Assembly: GCA_015179025.1 (NCBI GenBank)
Contig: WHUX01000033.1
Span: 124,001-188,000 of the forward strand
Source: Terfezia claveryi
Taxonomy: Eukaryota; Ascomycota; Pezizomycetes; Pezizales; Pezizaceae
DNA: 64,000 bases
Direction of reading: 5' to 3'
Below are positions 47,098 to 57,868 of this stretch, piece after piece; position 1 is the stretch's first letter, and the number at the start of each line of letters is the position of its first letter. Below the pieces are notes generated by a model. It was given only the letters and a program-made list of their open reading frames with translations, was not told the DNA's origin and did no database searches. A program made the translations under genes and the position numbers.

Positions 47098-47361
47098 ATG
47101 AAGTCAGTTCCACGCCAGTCAGGTATGTTTCTGGAGAGCCAAAAGAATGCTGGGCTGAGAGTGTCATGGCTGAAGGAATGGGGGGATCAACAACAGATGG
47201 AGAAGGTTATTCAATCACAGGATGCTGGGAATATCCGAGCAATCTTGAAGGCTTTGGCAGAGAAGCAGCTACAATTCAGTGAAGGCGAGAGTGATGATGT
47301 CAATATGGAAGAGCAGGATGTGGACAGTTGGGATGTGGAAGGCCAGGAAGGTGAGGAATAG
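47098..47361 (+). CDS. Small acidic ORF downstream of gene B
   Basis: An 87-codon ORF with an acidic C-terminus (EGESDDVNMEEQDVDSWDVE). It may be a separate gene or the last exon of gene B. An ATG at 47,079 in another frame runs into TAA after three codons. The evidence is weak beyond codon openness and its place in the cassette. Confidence 0.4.
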   Translation: MKSVPRQSGMFLESQKNAGLRVSWLKEWGDQQQMEKVIQSQDAGNIRAILKALAEKQLQFSEGESDDVNMEEQDVDSWDVEGQEGEE

Positions 47362-47733
47362 GCCAATAGCTTGTTGTGAGCTAATAGATTGTCGTTGTGT
47401 AGTTCATATATGAGTTTGATACTTAATATGTGCCAAGAAACAATTATTCTTTCTTACATAACCGTCAAAAATGCGAAAAAAAAAAGCCACCCTATACGGG
47501 TATTACAAAGAAATCAAACAAACCCTATGCAATCGAAAAAAAAAAATAAAAATAAACAAAGCCACCCATTGCAACTACCTATTTAAAAGAAATAAAACAA
47601 AACAAGAAAAGAAAAAAGAATAAAAAGAATAACAAAATAAAACAAAGACACCCCACGTCTCACTCATGAAAAAGAAAAAAAAGAATAACAAAACACCCCA
47701 CATATTACCCATGAAAGAAAAGCAAATACAGAG

Positions 47734-48557
47734 CTAGAACTTCATTTGATCTAGTTGTGATTGAAGGTCCTGAACCTCCCTCTCAGAAATATGCCCATAT
47801 CTACGCTTTTTGGTCTGGGAATTCTTTGATGGTTTCTGAGATTTATTATGCCGATTCACCCAATTCTGCAACATTTCCAGGCGTGAAAGACTTCGGTCAA
47901 TTTGGAATTTTGCACGGGGCTTTGGCTTCATTAGCTTAGTGATCTATGAAGGATTAGCTAGGGAATCTCTGATAGATCCAACGAGGGCAGAGACCATGGC
48001 ATGGAAGACTTCTTCGGGCATCTCGTCAATAAACATGCCAATCTCATGGCCAGGCCCTAATTGCACCGGGCCTAGCTCTGGGACCACCGGGCCTAGATCT
48101 GGAAGAGCTTGGCCATGGTGTAGTTGGTCAATACCAAGAGAAGTTGCCGACCCCAATGGTTCTGAGTCTGGAGATGCTGGTATTACTGCCTCAGGCTCAT
48201 TTGGTATATTGAGTTCTTCTTCGGCAATCATATCGAGAATTCCCTGTTGCAGTTCTTGTCGAGGGGCAGGTATGCGGCTATCAATCGCATTCTAAAATAA
48301 GTACTATTATATTAGTCTTTCTATCCAAAAGTATAGATTTACTCGAGAGAGATCATACACAAAACCTTTATACGTTGATCACTCCAAGGCCTGAGTCGGC
48401 TTCTTAGATGATCAAATTCTTCTTTAGTTAGACTGGTCAGACTACCATCGCGTTCCTGGATGGTATCTGCAGCCTCCTGCACAATCTTGCTCCGAATGAG
48501 GTTCATAGGAACCCCCATTAAGTTTCGAGCCATTATATTAGAACCAGAATATGACAT
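47734..48557 (-). pseudogene. KDZ passenger gene C: unknown, one intron
   Basis: The only passenger gene on the minus strand. Exon 1 (48,557-48,366) starts MSYSGSNIMARNLMG and includes SLTKEEFDHLRSRLRPWSD. A 74-bp GT-AG intron (48,365-48,292) keeps the frame into exon 2 with PAPRQELQQGILDMIAEEEL and a Pro-rich segment. TAG at 47,946-47,944 interrupts, and the same frame continues with a basic tail (KPKPRAKFQIDRSLSRLEML) to 47,734. The TAG could be the true stop or a C-to-T mutation. Product not recognised. It converges with gene B. Confidence 0.5.
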
Positions 48558-48737
48558 TATTGTAATGTTGGCTAGTAGAGTGTAAGTGAGTGTGTCGGTG
48601 AAGTGACTGTGATGAGGTTGGTTTGAGTAGAGTAGAGTGGAGGCGTTACGGCATGATGTGTTTGGTAACTTACTATGGGATTTGGAGTCATATGAATATG
48701 AATGACAACACATGGAATTTCCACAAGGTTCTTGCAA

Positions 48738-48995
48738 GTCTGGCTTGCACTAGCCCCTCAGTAGGTGCTGATAAGAACCCGATATCAAACTTCTGGCTTT
48801 AGCGGTTTGTTTTCACCACACCACACCCACAACCCTACAACCAGAGCCCAACCTACAACCAGAACAGACTCACCCCAACCTACTGGTACTAGTGCTTCAT
48901 CCTCCAATTTGTCCCACTACCGTGCATCAACCCCGCATTCACCCACCACATCTACAATGATCCCCCCAATCTCTTAGTCACTGACAAAGAAGAAC
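48738..48995. promoter_or_regulatory. Divergent intergenic region between genes C and D
   Basis: Genes C (minus) and D (plus) diverge from about 48,560-49,000. CA-rich leader sequence (48,815-48,960) precedes gene D, as in many fungal 5' UTRs. No defined motif can be claimed. Confidence 0.35.
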
Positions 48996-49008
48996 ATGTC
49001 TAAAGTAG

Positions 49009-49787
49009 GTGCTAATACAACGAAAAGTAAATTTGACTGTGAAACTAATAAGGGAGGTTGTACTTTCTGTTGAAAACGAAAGTGCAAGGCTAAAGGCGAG
49101 ACAAAGAAAATACAAAAGAGGCTACGCATCACAAATTGCAAATGAGCAAGACACTCCTGGAGCAACAGAGCCAACAGAGGAAGAAATGGGGAAGTGGATT
49201 CTAGCTCAAGAGCTTGGACGTGAGGTAAGGCATGAACCTAAGTTCTGACATAATATGTCCTGACCTAGGAGCAGGTTTTTACATTAGGGGATGATGAAGA
49301 AGCTATCCTGCATGCGTATGTCTATGACAATGGTTTGCGAGGAAGTAGGCCCAAAGAGCTATTTTTGGAACTCTTAAGCAAACTCAATGTCGAGGATATG
49401 CCACAGTTTAAGGTCGTATTCAGAAAATCAAGGTAAGTTACCGTGTTTCTATGCAGTATTGCCGGTATCATAGTAGGAAGCCTGCATAAAGTATTAACGG
49501 TGGAAGCTCGATAATAGAACCGAATCCAGAATGAAGCTCGAATTGCAAATCAAATGGAGAAAATGGTCAAAGTTGAGGCTCTACAGGACATGACATTCCG
49601 GATGAGGGCATGGCTTTCCTCAATGAAAAAGAGGAAGGAAGGCGCAAATGCCCTGATGAGCCAAAGTCTATTTTGTTGGGATTCTGTATCGGTTGATGAA
49701 GGCATTGATATGCTAAACTCGTTGAAGCAACAGATAGCCTCTTTGGATGGTGGTGAAGAGGCCCTTGTGGAGGCAGGGTTTCCTTAG
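49009..49787 (+). pseudogene. KDZ passenger gene D: unknown, probably three exons
   Basis: Exon 1 (from ATG 49,009, or 48,996 in another frame) ends at 49,224 with EEMGKWILAQELGRE. A 44-bp intron (49,225-49,268) leads to exon 2 with VFTLGDDEEAILHAYVYDNG and KPELFLELL-like sequence to 49,432 (donor GTAAGT). Exon 3 begins near 49,516 (IQNEARIANQMEKMVK) and ends in TAG at 49,785. The phases of exons 2 and 3 do not match with the visible acceptors, so an indel is likely. The alternative 48,996 frame has a Cys-rich start (CETNKGGCTFC then TGA). Not recognised. Confidence 0.5.
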
Positions 49788-50653
49788 TAGATATATAGGG
49801 CTTTTTTGCTTATAGTAGTTTCTTTTGTTTTTTGCAAAGCTAGTAATAGGGTATTAGCACTACAAGCACGAGGGCATGAGAGATTACTACTACACATGGC
49901 ATATTAAGGAATCACTATGTCTGTTCAATAAAAGCATATGGGAAAAAAAATTGCAGCGTCTTACAGAATTGAATTTGGGTACTAACAATTTACAAGTTAA
50001 CAACTACCAACTAGGCCAAGCACACTAAACAATTAATTTGTATTTAACTATTCTATATATATATTATAATAAAGATATATACTATATACCTACCATATAC
50101 ATCTCTAATACTTGAAACAACAACAAGCAAGAGAATTGTTTACAATAAGAAGTCTATAGCAGGCATTACTTAGATCTGATCCTGAAGTCTAAAAGATATA
50201 AACAATAGTAAGGTTGCTTTCTAAAGTTTAACTAACTTGAAGGTAAAAGTTATTTACTTAAAAACTATGAATACTAGCTAAAATATCTACATACTATGCA
50301 ATTTACCATCCATTAGTTTAAGGAATAGCAAATCAATTGTAAAACGAAAATTCTATTACTTAACCAGACTACTATTACTTCAAGAACTGAGACTGCCCAG
50401 GCAAATCGTACAATTGGATATTAAAAATTACCATATTGGGACATGCCAAGACCGCACCTACGTACAAGACCTAAACCCTTGATGCGGCCTCGGCATTCAC
50501 CCATATGCATGCACCCTCCAAGCCACCACCACCCGTGCACACCCCCATTCACGTCACAACTTTTATCTAGTCTATGACCGATATATATAGTAAGGAGTGA
50601 GAGGGCCCTATTCCATCAACCATCTTGTGTATCATTGATATACTAATAGGACG
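49788..50653. other. AT-rich spacer inside the KDZ element
   Basis: No gene. Strongly AT-rich at 49,960-50,400, then a short GC-richer block (50,440-50,600) immediately before the minisatellite. Confidence 0.5.
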
Positions 50654-51885
50654 ATACAGCCTGTGTTTTTTCTATCACACACGTAGGACGGGTTATGTGT
50701 GTGATACAGTCTGTGTTTTTCTATCGCACACGTAGGACAGGTTACGTGTGTGATACAGCCTGTGTTTTTTCTATCACACACGTAGGACGGGTTACGTGTG
50801 TATACAGTCTGTGTTTTTCTATCGCATACGTAGATGGGTTACGTGTGTGATACAGCCTGTGTTTTTTCTAAGATGGGTTACGTGTGTGATACAGTCTGTG
50901 TTTTTCTATCGCACACGTAGGACGGGTTACGTGTGTGATACAGTCTGTGTTTTTCTATCGCACACGTAGGACGGGTTACGTGTGTGATACAGCCTGTGTT
51001 TTTTCTATCATACATAGGATGGGTTACGTGTGTGATACAGCCTGTGTTTTTTCTATCACACACATAGGACAGGTTACGTGTGTGATACAGTCTGTGTTTT
51101 TCTATCGCATATGTAGGACGGGTTACGTGTGTGATACAGCCTGTGTTTTTTCTATCACACACGTAGGATGGGTTACGTGTGTGATACAGTCTATGTTATT
51201 TCTATCACACACGTAGGACAGGTTACGTGTGTGATACAGTCTGTGTTTTTTCTATCACACATAGGACAGGTTACGTGTGTGATACAGTCTGTGTTTTTCT
51301 ATCGCATACGTAGGATGGGTTACGTGTGTATACAGTCTGTGTTTTTCTATCGCTACGTAGGACGGGTTACGTGTGTGATACAGTCTGTGTTTTTCTATCG
51401 CACACGTAGGACGGGTTACGTGTGTGATACAGCCTGTGTTTTTTCTATCACACACGTAGGATGGGTTACGTGTGTGATACAGTCTGTGTTTTTTCTATCA
51501 CACACGTAGGACAGGTTACGTGTGTGATACAGTCTGTGTTTTTCTATCGCACACATAGGATGGGTTACATGTATAATACAGCCTGTGTTTTTTCTATCAT
51601 ACACGTAGGATGGGTTACGTGTGTGATACAGTCTGTGTTTTTCTATCGCACACGTAGGACGGGTTATGTGTGTGATACAGTCTGTGTTTTTCTATCATAC
51701 ATGTAGGACGGGTTACGTATGTGATACAGTCTGTGTTTTTCTATCGCACACGTAGGACGGGTTACGTGTGTGATACAGCCTGTGTTTTTTCTATCACATA
51801 CGTAGGACGGGTTACATGTGTGATACAGTCTGTGTTTTTCTATCACACACGTATGACGGGTTACGTGTGCGATACGAAGTGTCTT
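50654..51885. repeat. 49-50-bp minisatellite of inverted-repeat units (about 25)
   Basis: Each unit has ATCACACACGTA, a GGACGGGT loop, TACGTGTGTGAT, then ACAGYCTGTG and a T run. The first two blocks are perfect complements, so every unit can form a 12-bp stem. Two linked subtypes alternate irregularly: ACAGCC with six T and TCACAC, and ACAGTC with five T and TCGCAC. Long ORFs on both strands here arise from the repeat and are not genes. Confidence 0.95.
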
Positions 51886-52252
51886 TTGTTTTTGAAGAGG
51901 CAAAAAGGTTCTTCTGGCCAAGGCGTTTAAATCAAAAAGAATTGGGTTAATTCTTGCGGAACCTTTCTAGAAATGTATGGAACGTCTCAACTGAAAAGCA
52001 GGCTGAGGGGACGCATCGAAAAGAAAAGACCATGAAAGGAAGGTGTTGGAAATAGTCAAGGACAGAAAGAAGTTTAGGGTAAGTGATGGAATGGAACTCG
52101 ATTGTTTGTAGAATGTTCCTACAAGCAACCAGAACATCACAAACAACATGGAACATAAAAGGCAGAGTTACCCGGGCCCTCTAGAACCAAATGGGAGCTA
52201 GAAAGAATGAAGTGGACGATGCTAACCCACCCAAATTCGCCACACCCTTCAG

Positions 52253-52260
52253 TATAAATA
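52253..52260 (+). promoter_or_regulatory. TATA element of passenger gene E
   Basis: TATAAATA lies 57 bp upstream of the gene E ATG, followed by a CT/CA-rich leader. Confidence 0.5.
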
Positions 52261-52316
52261 CCCCCGATCCCCTCTATCTTCCTTACAACATTCAAACACC
52301 ATTTCTCCACACAACA

Positions 52317-53639
52317 ATGTCCACCGAAATCGTCAACATTGCAGGGAAGTTAGTGAAGAGGAGCCAAGGGCTCCGCGAAAGATATAGAAACGAGCTTGCT
52401 AAGCTCGATGGACCCAAAAGGTAGGAGTTAGCCTTGAAAGTTGCTAGGCTAACTCAAGAACAGACGGAACAGATCTCATTTGCAGCACAGGTCCAGAAGG
52501 AGGTCATCGAGGCCTGGACAGACGAAGACTATGTAGCAATGCAAGTGGATAGGGTGACTGCCGACGCTAAGCTCGGCTTCACCTCAATCATCCTCCCCTT
52601 AGCGGACATCCATTCAGAGTCGGAGCGAAGGAAAGGTAAGGTAAAGAACAGGCTGGAAGCAACCTGGGGCGCGCAGTGGGAAGACCAGGTGGGGGACCTC
52701 ATGCTGCCATGGCCGGCCGAGGAGTTTCTAAGGGAGCTTGCAGTGTTCTCGGAGAAACAAGTGGATTGGGCAGCAGCAAAGCTTATTTTGGAGGCTAGGG
52801 TTAAAGAGCGGCTGGCCGCTAAGAAGACAAAGAAAGTTGCTTGGCTAACCTGACGTGATATAGCTAATAGAGCTATATCAGAAAGACGCAAAGCGAGAGG
52901 GAAAAAGGCTGTGGCTGGTTCACAGCCGGAAACCGATGTTGGGGAAAATTCCGTTGGTCGGATAACCCTAGTTGGGGAAAATTCCGCTGGTCGGATAACC
53001 CTAGTTGGGGAAAATTCCGCTGGTCGGATACAAAGCCCCGCTGGCCGGGCACCTATAGACACCCAGACCTTACTTTCTCCTTCTCAACTTTCTTCTTCTT
53101 CTGTTAGTGAAGCTGCTGCCCAAGATCAAAACGTGGATCTTGAGAACATTGACAAGGAACTTCCTGGCTCTGAGCCGGTTGTGGAAACGCAGAGGTCGAT
53201 CCCCTACGGATCTTCTGCATCACCCCCGAAGGAAGCCGAAGCTGAATCTGGAGCCGAGCCTAGACTGAGCGAAGAGGTGAGAATGGATAAAGGTAAGGGT
53301 AGGGAGGTTGACGCAGGAGAAGCGAAGGAAGCAGAGGCTGCTCTTAAGACTCGCAAATGTAAGAGAGCTGCAAATGAGGTCGAAAAGAGCACTGTGGAAA
53401 AGAGGAGGAAATATGGGTTAGAAATCCCCATTATTAACTTGGACGTAGAGGAGGGGGTGGAAGAACTAAAGCATGAGGCGCTTGACGAGGAAGAGAAGGA
53501 CGAAGCTTTGGCAGTAGAGGAAGCTGTTAAAGTGTTATTTCGAGGGAAGGGACGGCCGGATAAGGAAACGGCAGGGAGGATGTTGAGGAAGATGATGAAG
53601 GTGATGAAGGCGGAAGTGGTAGAGGTGGATGATGATTGA
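52317..53639 (+). pseudogene. KDZ passenger gene E: acidic protein with GENS repeats
   Basis: A single uninterrupted reading phase of about 440 codons from ATG 52,317 to TGA at 53,637-53,639, broken only by TAG at 52,422 and TGA at 52,851. The N-terminal 180 residues are helical (IVNIAGKLVKRSQGLRERYR). The middle has three 33-bp tandem repeats encoding VGENSxGRITL (52,935-53,025). The C-terminal half is charged, with a nuclear-signal-like KTRKCKRAANEVEKS and acidic patches ending EVVEVDDD. No domain is recognised. A nuclear DNA- or chromatin-associated role is possible from composition alone. Confidence 0.55.
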
Positions 53640-53672
53640 TTACACACGTAGTAGGATTACGTGTGCGATGGG
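53640..53672. repeat. Single hairpin unit just after gene E
   Basis: ACACACGTAG, TAGGA and TTACGTGTGCGAT directly follow the gene E stop. This is one diverged copy of the inverted-repeat core that makes up the array at 50,654-51,885. Confidence 0.75.
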
Positions 53673-53887
53673 AAAAGTGATGAGGAAGGAGTTGATTACG
53701 GTTTCCTTTGTTTTATTTGTATAGTTATAATATACTTTATCATCAATATATGCATCGTTCTTCTTCGCAGTATTCGACCAGGTCTTGGCATGAGACTCGT
53801 GCACTCGTATATATTTGTAACATTCATAGCCACCCATCACCCACACACCTACACACACTTTAGAGATCTCTCATCATAAGAGATACC

Positions 53888-56800
53888 ACAATAGTTATTG
53901 TCCTCCGGAAAGGGGTAAGACCCAAACCAAAGAAGCTAACAGGGAAACAATTAAAGAAGCATTTTGATTCTCAGCTCGATGATGCATACGAAATGATGAA
54001 TTCCTTAAGGATTCAACCAATACCAAACCTCCAGTTAAGGTCTGCCAACCAGGAGGGGGAATGGGTCGACTTAGAAGCCAATGATCTTGGCAATACTCTT
54101 AATGAAAACAATGAAGAGGATCCAATATTGATGGCTCGGCGCCTACTTCAGACCAATTCTAATTCTATAAAGAGGAGGAATGCCAAAAATAGAGACCAGT
54201 TGGCACAGAACTGGAGCAAAGTCAGGCCAATAATGGTTCAGTATGCCACCGGAAGAGCTTTACCAGAGTGTGACTGCCAGGAAAGAAAGGAGAAGGTGAT
54301 AACCATAATATCATTGACTGGTAAGTAGACAAGACACTACAGATATCCTAGTAGTTTAAAGCTAACTAGTTTCCAACGCAGAGATGAAGAAGATATCCTA
54401 TAGTTTTTGTAACTGCGGGCAGCATAGTGCTAAACTATTCTATGACAACAAATTCCCTTCCAAACCTCTTCGTGCCTCTATAGTTTTCGATATATGGCTT
54501 CTGCAACTATTACATGAACAGCTGATTCATGGAATTGGCCGAATTCATGCATGGAGTAGAGGATTACAGAGCTGCTTAGAAGCCAATTCGCCAGAGGTGG
54601 TGCTTGATTTCTATAGATCAGTAGGCTTCAATTTTTACCTATGCCCAACTCACACTTTAGAATTGAAACTTACTTTAATGTACTCATAGCTCCTAGATGC
54701 ATATTATAACTGGAGGGCTGTGAGTTCGGAGTGCGAGAAGTTTGTAGCAACGACTCTAGCTCAAACAGCCCCAGAACATTGCTGGGATGCCGGTGCTTTT
54801 GAAAACTTATGTCCTGCATGTTTCAACTTCTCTCCGGATGACAGAAATGGCCTACAGGTATATAGAGGTGAAGATCAAGGCCCCTTGAATGACCAGACTA
54901 GCTCTCCAAAAGGAAAGGTTGAATATAATGTTGTATTCGTTTCAATAGATGGGGACATGCAACTTACCCGGTTTAAGGATGTCACCAGTCATAAAACCCA
55001 TTTCCAAGAGTGGGAAGTTCTTCCAAGCAAACTTTTTGTTAATATCGATAGGCGATTTTATGGTACATCTAGCCAACCAGACCCTAGTGATGAAGAACAA
55101 CCAATTGAAGCTGAAGTGGAAGAGCCTGACCAGTGTGCAAGCCAGTTTAAAGCCTCTAGGGGATGGGAAAGTAGTACATCTACAAAGGAGTTAGCATCAC
55201 TGAAGAGTTTTGATGAGACAGGGTTAATGGGTATGGTTTGTCACCATGGCTGCCCACTCCGGTACCTGAATATATATACTGGAGAGCGGGCAAGACATGG
55301 TATTGCCCTACTGCAAAGCCTGCTCAAGGATCTACCCAGTGGCACAAAAATACGTTGTTGCTATGATATCTCATGTATATTTGCTACTACGGTCAAGGTA
55401 GGTTACCACCGTCTCTTTGTTATCCTCGCTGTTCACACTGAATTTATACTGAAGATGTTTTCTTAAAGGCTAGCACCAAAACTGGCCTCAGTTTTGACCT
55501 GCCGAGTTGGGAGATTTCATATGTATGCATATGAATACAAATGTCATGTGTTGTACAATACCCAACGCTCGATGGGTTGGGGAAACATGATAGGTGAAGA
55601 GTGCAAATCTGATTGGTCGCTAAAAGGCTATCTTGTCACCTCAACACGCGTTTCCTCAGCTCCTAGAACGCGGCAACGAATTGATGATCATGCTTGCTTT
55701 GTGGTTAACATGACTCGTGAGAGATTAGGCTATAGGCTAGGTCACCGGCTTACTAAGGCCCAGGCAGATCTAAAAGCCTCATCAGGCATTTTGGAACGCC
55801 TTTACACGCAAAATAATAGGAAGGGAACTAAGTTCACCGAAGAGTATTTTGACATCCAACTAGGGCTGCAAGAGGTATACTATCGGGAAAACAGGTAAAT
55901 AGCAGGAGCTCAGGGGCCAGCTTACATGGATATTTGGTTAAATAACTAATGTAAATTTTAGAAACAAAGCTGAGCCTGTAGATCCTAATGATGCGATTTT
56001 TACTGCTATCCTGAATGAAGAGGAGATTCTCAGGGACTTAGAAGAGGATAGATGGGCTGGTATTCCTACTCGTCGAAAGCTCTCTCCACCGAATCAAAAG
56101 CTTGACCGGAGAGACCTCGAACAAGTATCAAAAGGGCATGCTGCAGTCCGCAGAACAACACAGCTTCTTACTCAACAACACCAGACCATTGATGACTGGG
56201 TGGATCGGCAAGCACCTGATAGTAAATACAAGATATACGAAAACAGGAAGATCATGCGAGAACTACCCAATATTCAGTGAGGGTTAATACAAAACACAAC
56301 CGCACGGAAAAAGGAGCTTGAAGCAATCAGGAGTAGAGTTGGCCATAAGAACTCTAAGAAGTTTATGACTTGCCTTAATCAACGTTGGAAGGCAGTTAAT
56401 ATTGGCATAGCTGAATTCAACGAGCTTATAGAAAAATTACCTATTGAGCAATGCCCTAAAGAGCTTGATATATGAAAAATAAAGAAGGAAGGGTTGACTT
56501 TAGATACGTTCTGGGATGTAAATTGTGTAAGGATTACAGATGACTGGGCATGCCAGGAAGTAGTCTGTGAGGGCATTGCAGCACTTTCTCGTCAAAGGCG
56601 AGCTCAGGAAGAGATCATCCGCATAGGTATTGAGATAGCCAGAGTTTTTGATTGGATTGGTAAGGAGACATACGGAGCTACACATTCTGATACCAATGGT
56701 TGGCTGCGCCTATGGACAGTCCAGCGTCTCCGGCATCTACAGAATATTGTGACAGGCTTTCTTAAAGCTCAAGCGAGATATGGGCTTGAAATAAGCAAAA

Positions 56801-57043
56801 CACAATGAACAATGATTATGGGTGAGTGGAGTGGAGTGGAGTGGTGGCACGACCTGCTAAGCTACAAAGTGACTAACCCAATATTCTAATATAGAACTTC
56901 AGAACAGAATCCACACTATGCTTACCAATATATGGAGTGCGGGTATAGAGGTCAAGGAATGTGTAGAAGAGGAAGATTTTGGTGATGATGATGAGGTCAT
57001 TGGAGAACTGTTGGCACGAGAAGCTGCCAGGGACTTTGATTGA
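53888..57043 (+). pseudogene. KDZ transposase (multi-exon, interrupted by stops)
   Basis: The N-terminal part (53,900-54,315) ends ALPECDCQERK. A 68-bp intron joins in frame to ISYSFCNCGQHSAKLFYDNK, the paired CxC cysteine cluster that precedes KDZ domains. TAG at 54,687 follows MYS, then LLDAYYNWRAV. CPACF leads into FVSIDGDMQLTRFKD (first catalytic Asp), GLMGMVCHHGCPLRYLNIY and CCYDISCIF, then AYEYKCHVLYN and MGWGNMIGEECKSDWS, the motif order of the KDZ family. A 68-bp intron follows at 55,895. The C-terminal region is helical (FWDVNCVRITDDWACQEVV, WLRLWTVQRLRHLQNIV) and ends in TGA at 57,041 after a last intron near 56,825. TGA codons at 56,278, 56,473 and near 56,804, and a phase mismatch at 55,400-55,470, show inactivation. 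Confidence 0.85.
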
Positions 57044-57109
57044 ATTGTGAAGTTTTTAGGTTTTATTTTTTAAGACACGGCTATAGATTTGAGTTCATAA
57101 TAATTATGT

Positions 57110-57425
57110 AGCTGAAGCCACGAAACCATCATATGAAGGTATATCGTCCCGTAAAAGCATATACATATGAGACCTGCACTTGCCCGGCAAGACCGAATAA
57201 GCCGGCAAGACCGAATAAGCCATCAGACCGAATAAGCCATCATATGAAGGCATATCGTCCCATATAAGACTTGCACTTGCCGGCAAGACCGAATTAAGCC
57301 ATTATATGAAGGCATATCGTCCTATATAAGCATATACATATAAGACCTGTACTTGCATTGGCTCAGCAACACTGAATAAGCCACCATATGAAGCCGTATA
57401 GTCTAGTACAAGCGTATATATAATA
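57110..57425. repeat. Subterminal repeats, right end of the KDZ element
   Basis: About four imperfect copies of a block containing CATCATATGAAGGYATATCG, CATATAAGACYTGCACTTGC and CAAGACCGAATAAGCC. Such subterminal repeats usually serve as transposase-binding sites. Confidence 0.7.
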
Positions 57426-57615
57426 GTATCATGTGGAAGAGAATATTGCCGTGGCCGATGAAAATCTCAAAAACTATGAAGAGAATCAGATAATATATTA
57501 GGTTTGGATCATGGGAAGTGAATAGCACGTACATCTCACGTGGTGAGGATAAGCTCAACTTAATCAGATTCTTTTGCTAGTGTGTGCATTTTATAAGGGG
57601 TGGACTAATCTGAAG

Positions 57616-57868
57616 ATGGCACGTAGCAGTCTTCATTATCAACACGGAAGACAAATATTGCACGGCACGTAGTAGTCTTTATTATCAGCACGGAAGACTA
57701 AAGTTTGCACGCACGAACAGTCTTCGCCACCCAGCCTGAAGACATAATGTGTGCCAAGAAGTTATTTTAGCGCGGGTGGGATTGCCCTGCCGTGTACATT
57801 ACTTAACAATGGGGGCATTTTAGAATTGCCCCATTCTTAAGTAATGTTCGAGCTGCATGCTAGAGGTG
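57616..57868 (-). repeat. Right terminal inverted repeat of the KDZ element
   Basis: Reverse complement of 43,485-43,737 with about three differences, including the mirrored palindrome at 57,796-57,847. Confidence 0.93.

Larger units (their letters stand above)
43485..57868 (+). mobile_element. Large KDZ-type DNA transposon with passenger genes
   Basis: 253-bp terminal inverted repeats (43,485-43,737 and 57,616-57,868) differ at only about three positions and define a 14,384-bp element. It encodes a KDZ transposase (plus strand, at the right end) and five further gene-like units (A, B, D and E plus, C minus), a minisatellite of about 25 units and a small LINE insertion. No convincing target duplication is present (left flank GATCACTC, right flank TAATATAT), which could mean loss by mutation or a mis-set outer boundary. 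The passenger genes have introns and in-frame stops of the same type as the transposase. Confidence 0.85.

Noticed and set aside
50654..51885. CRISPR-like appearance of regularly spaced repeats
   Set aside because: Units are contiguous with no unique spacers, and the genome is fungal. It is a minisatellite.
50878..51930. Several 60-113-codon ORFs on both strands in the array
   Set aside because: They arise from tandem repetition of a unit free of stops and share the same repeated peptide. No independent coding evidence.
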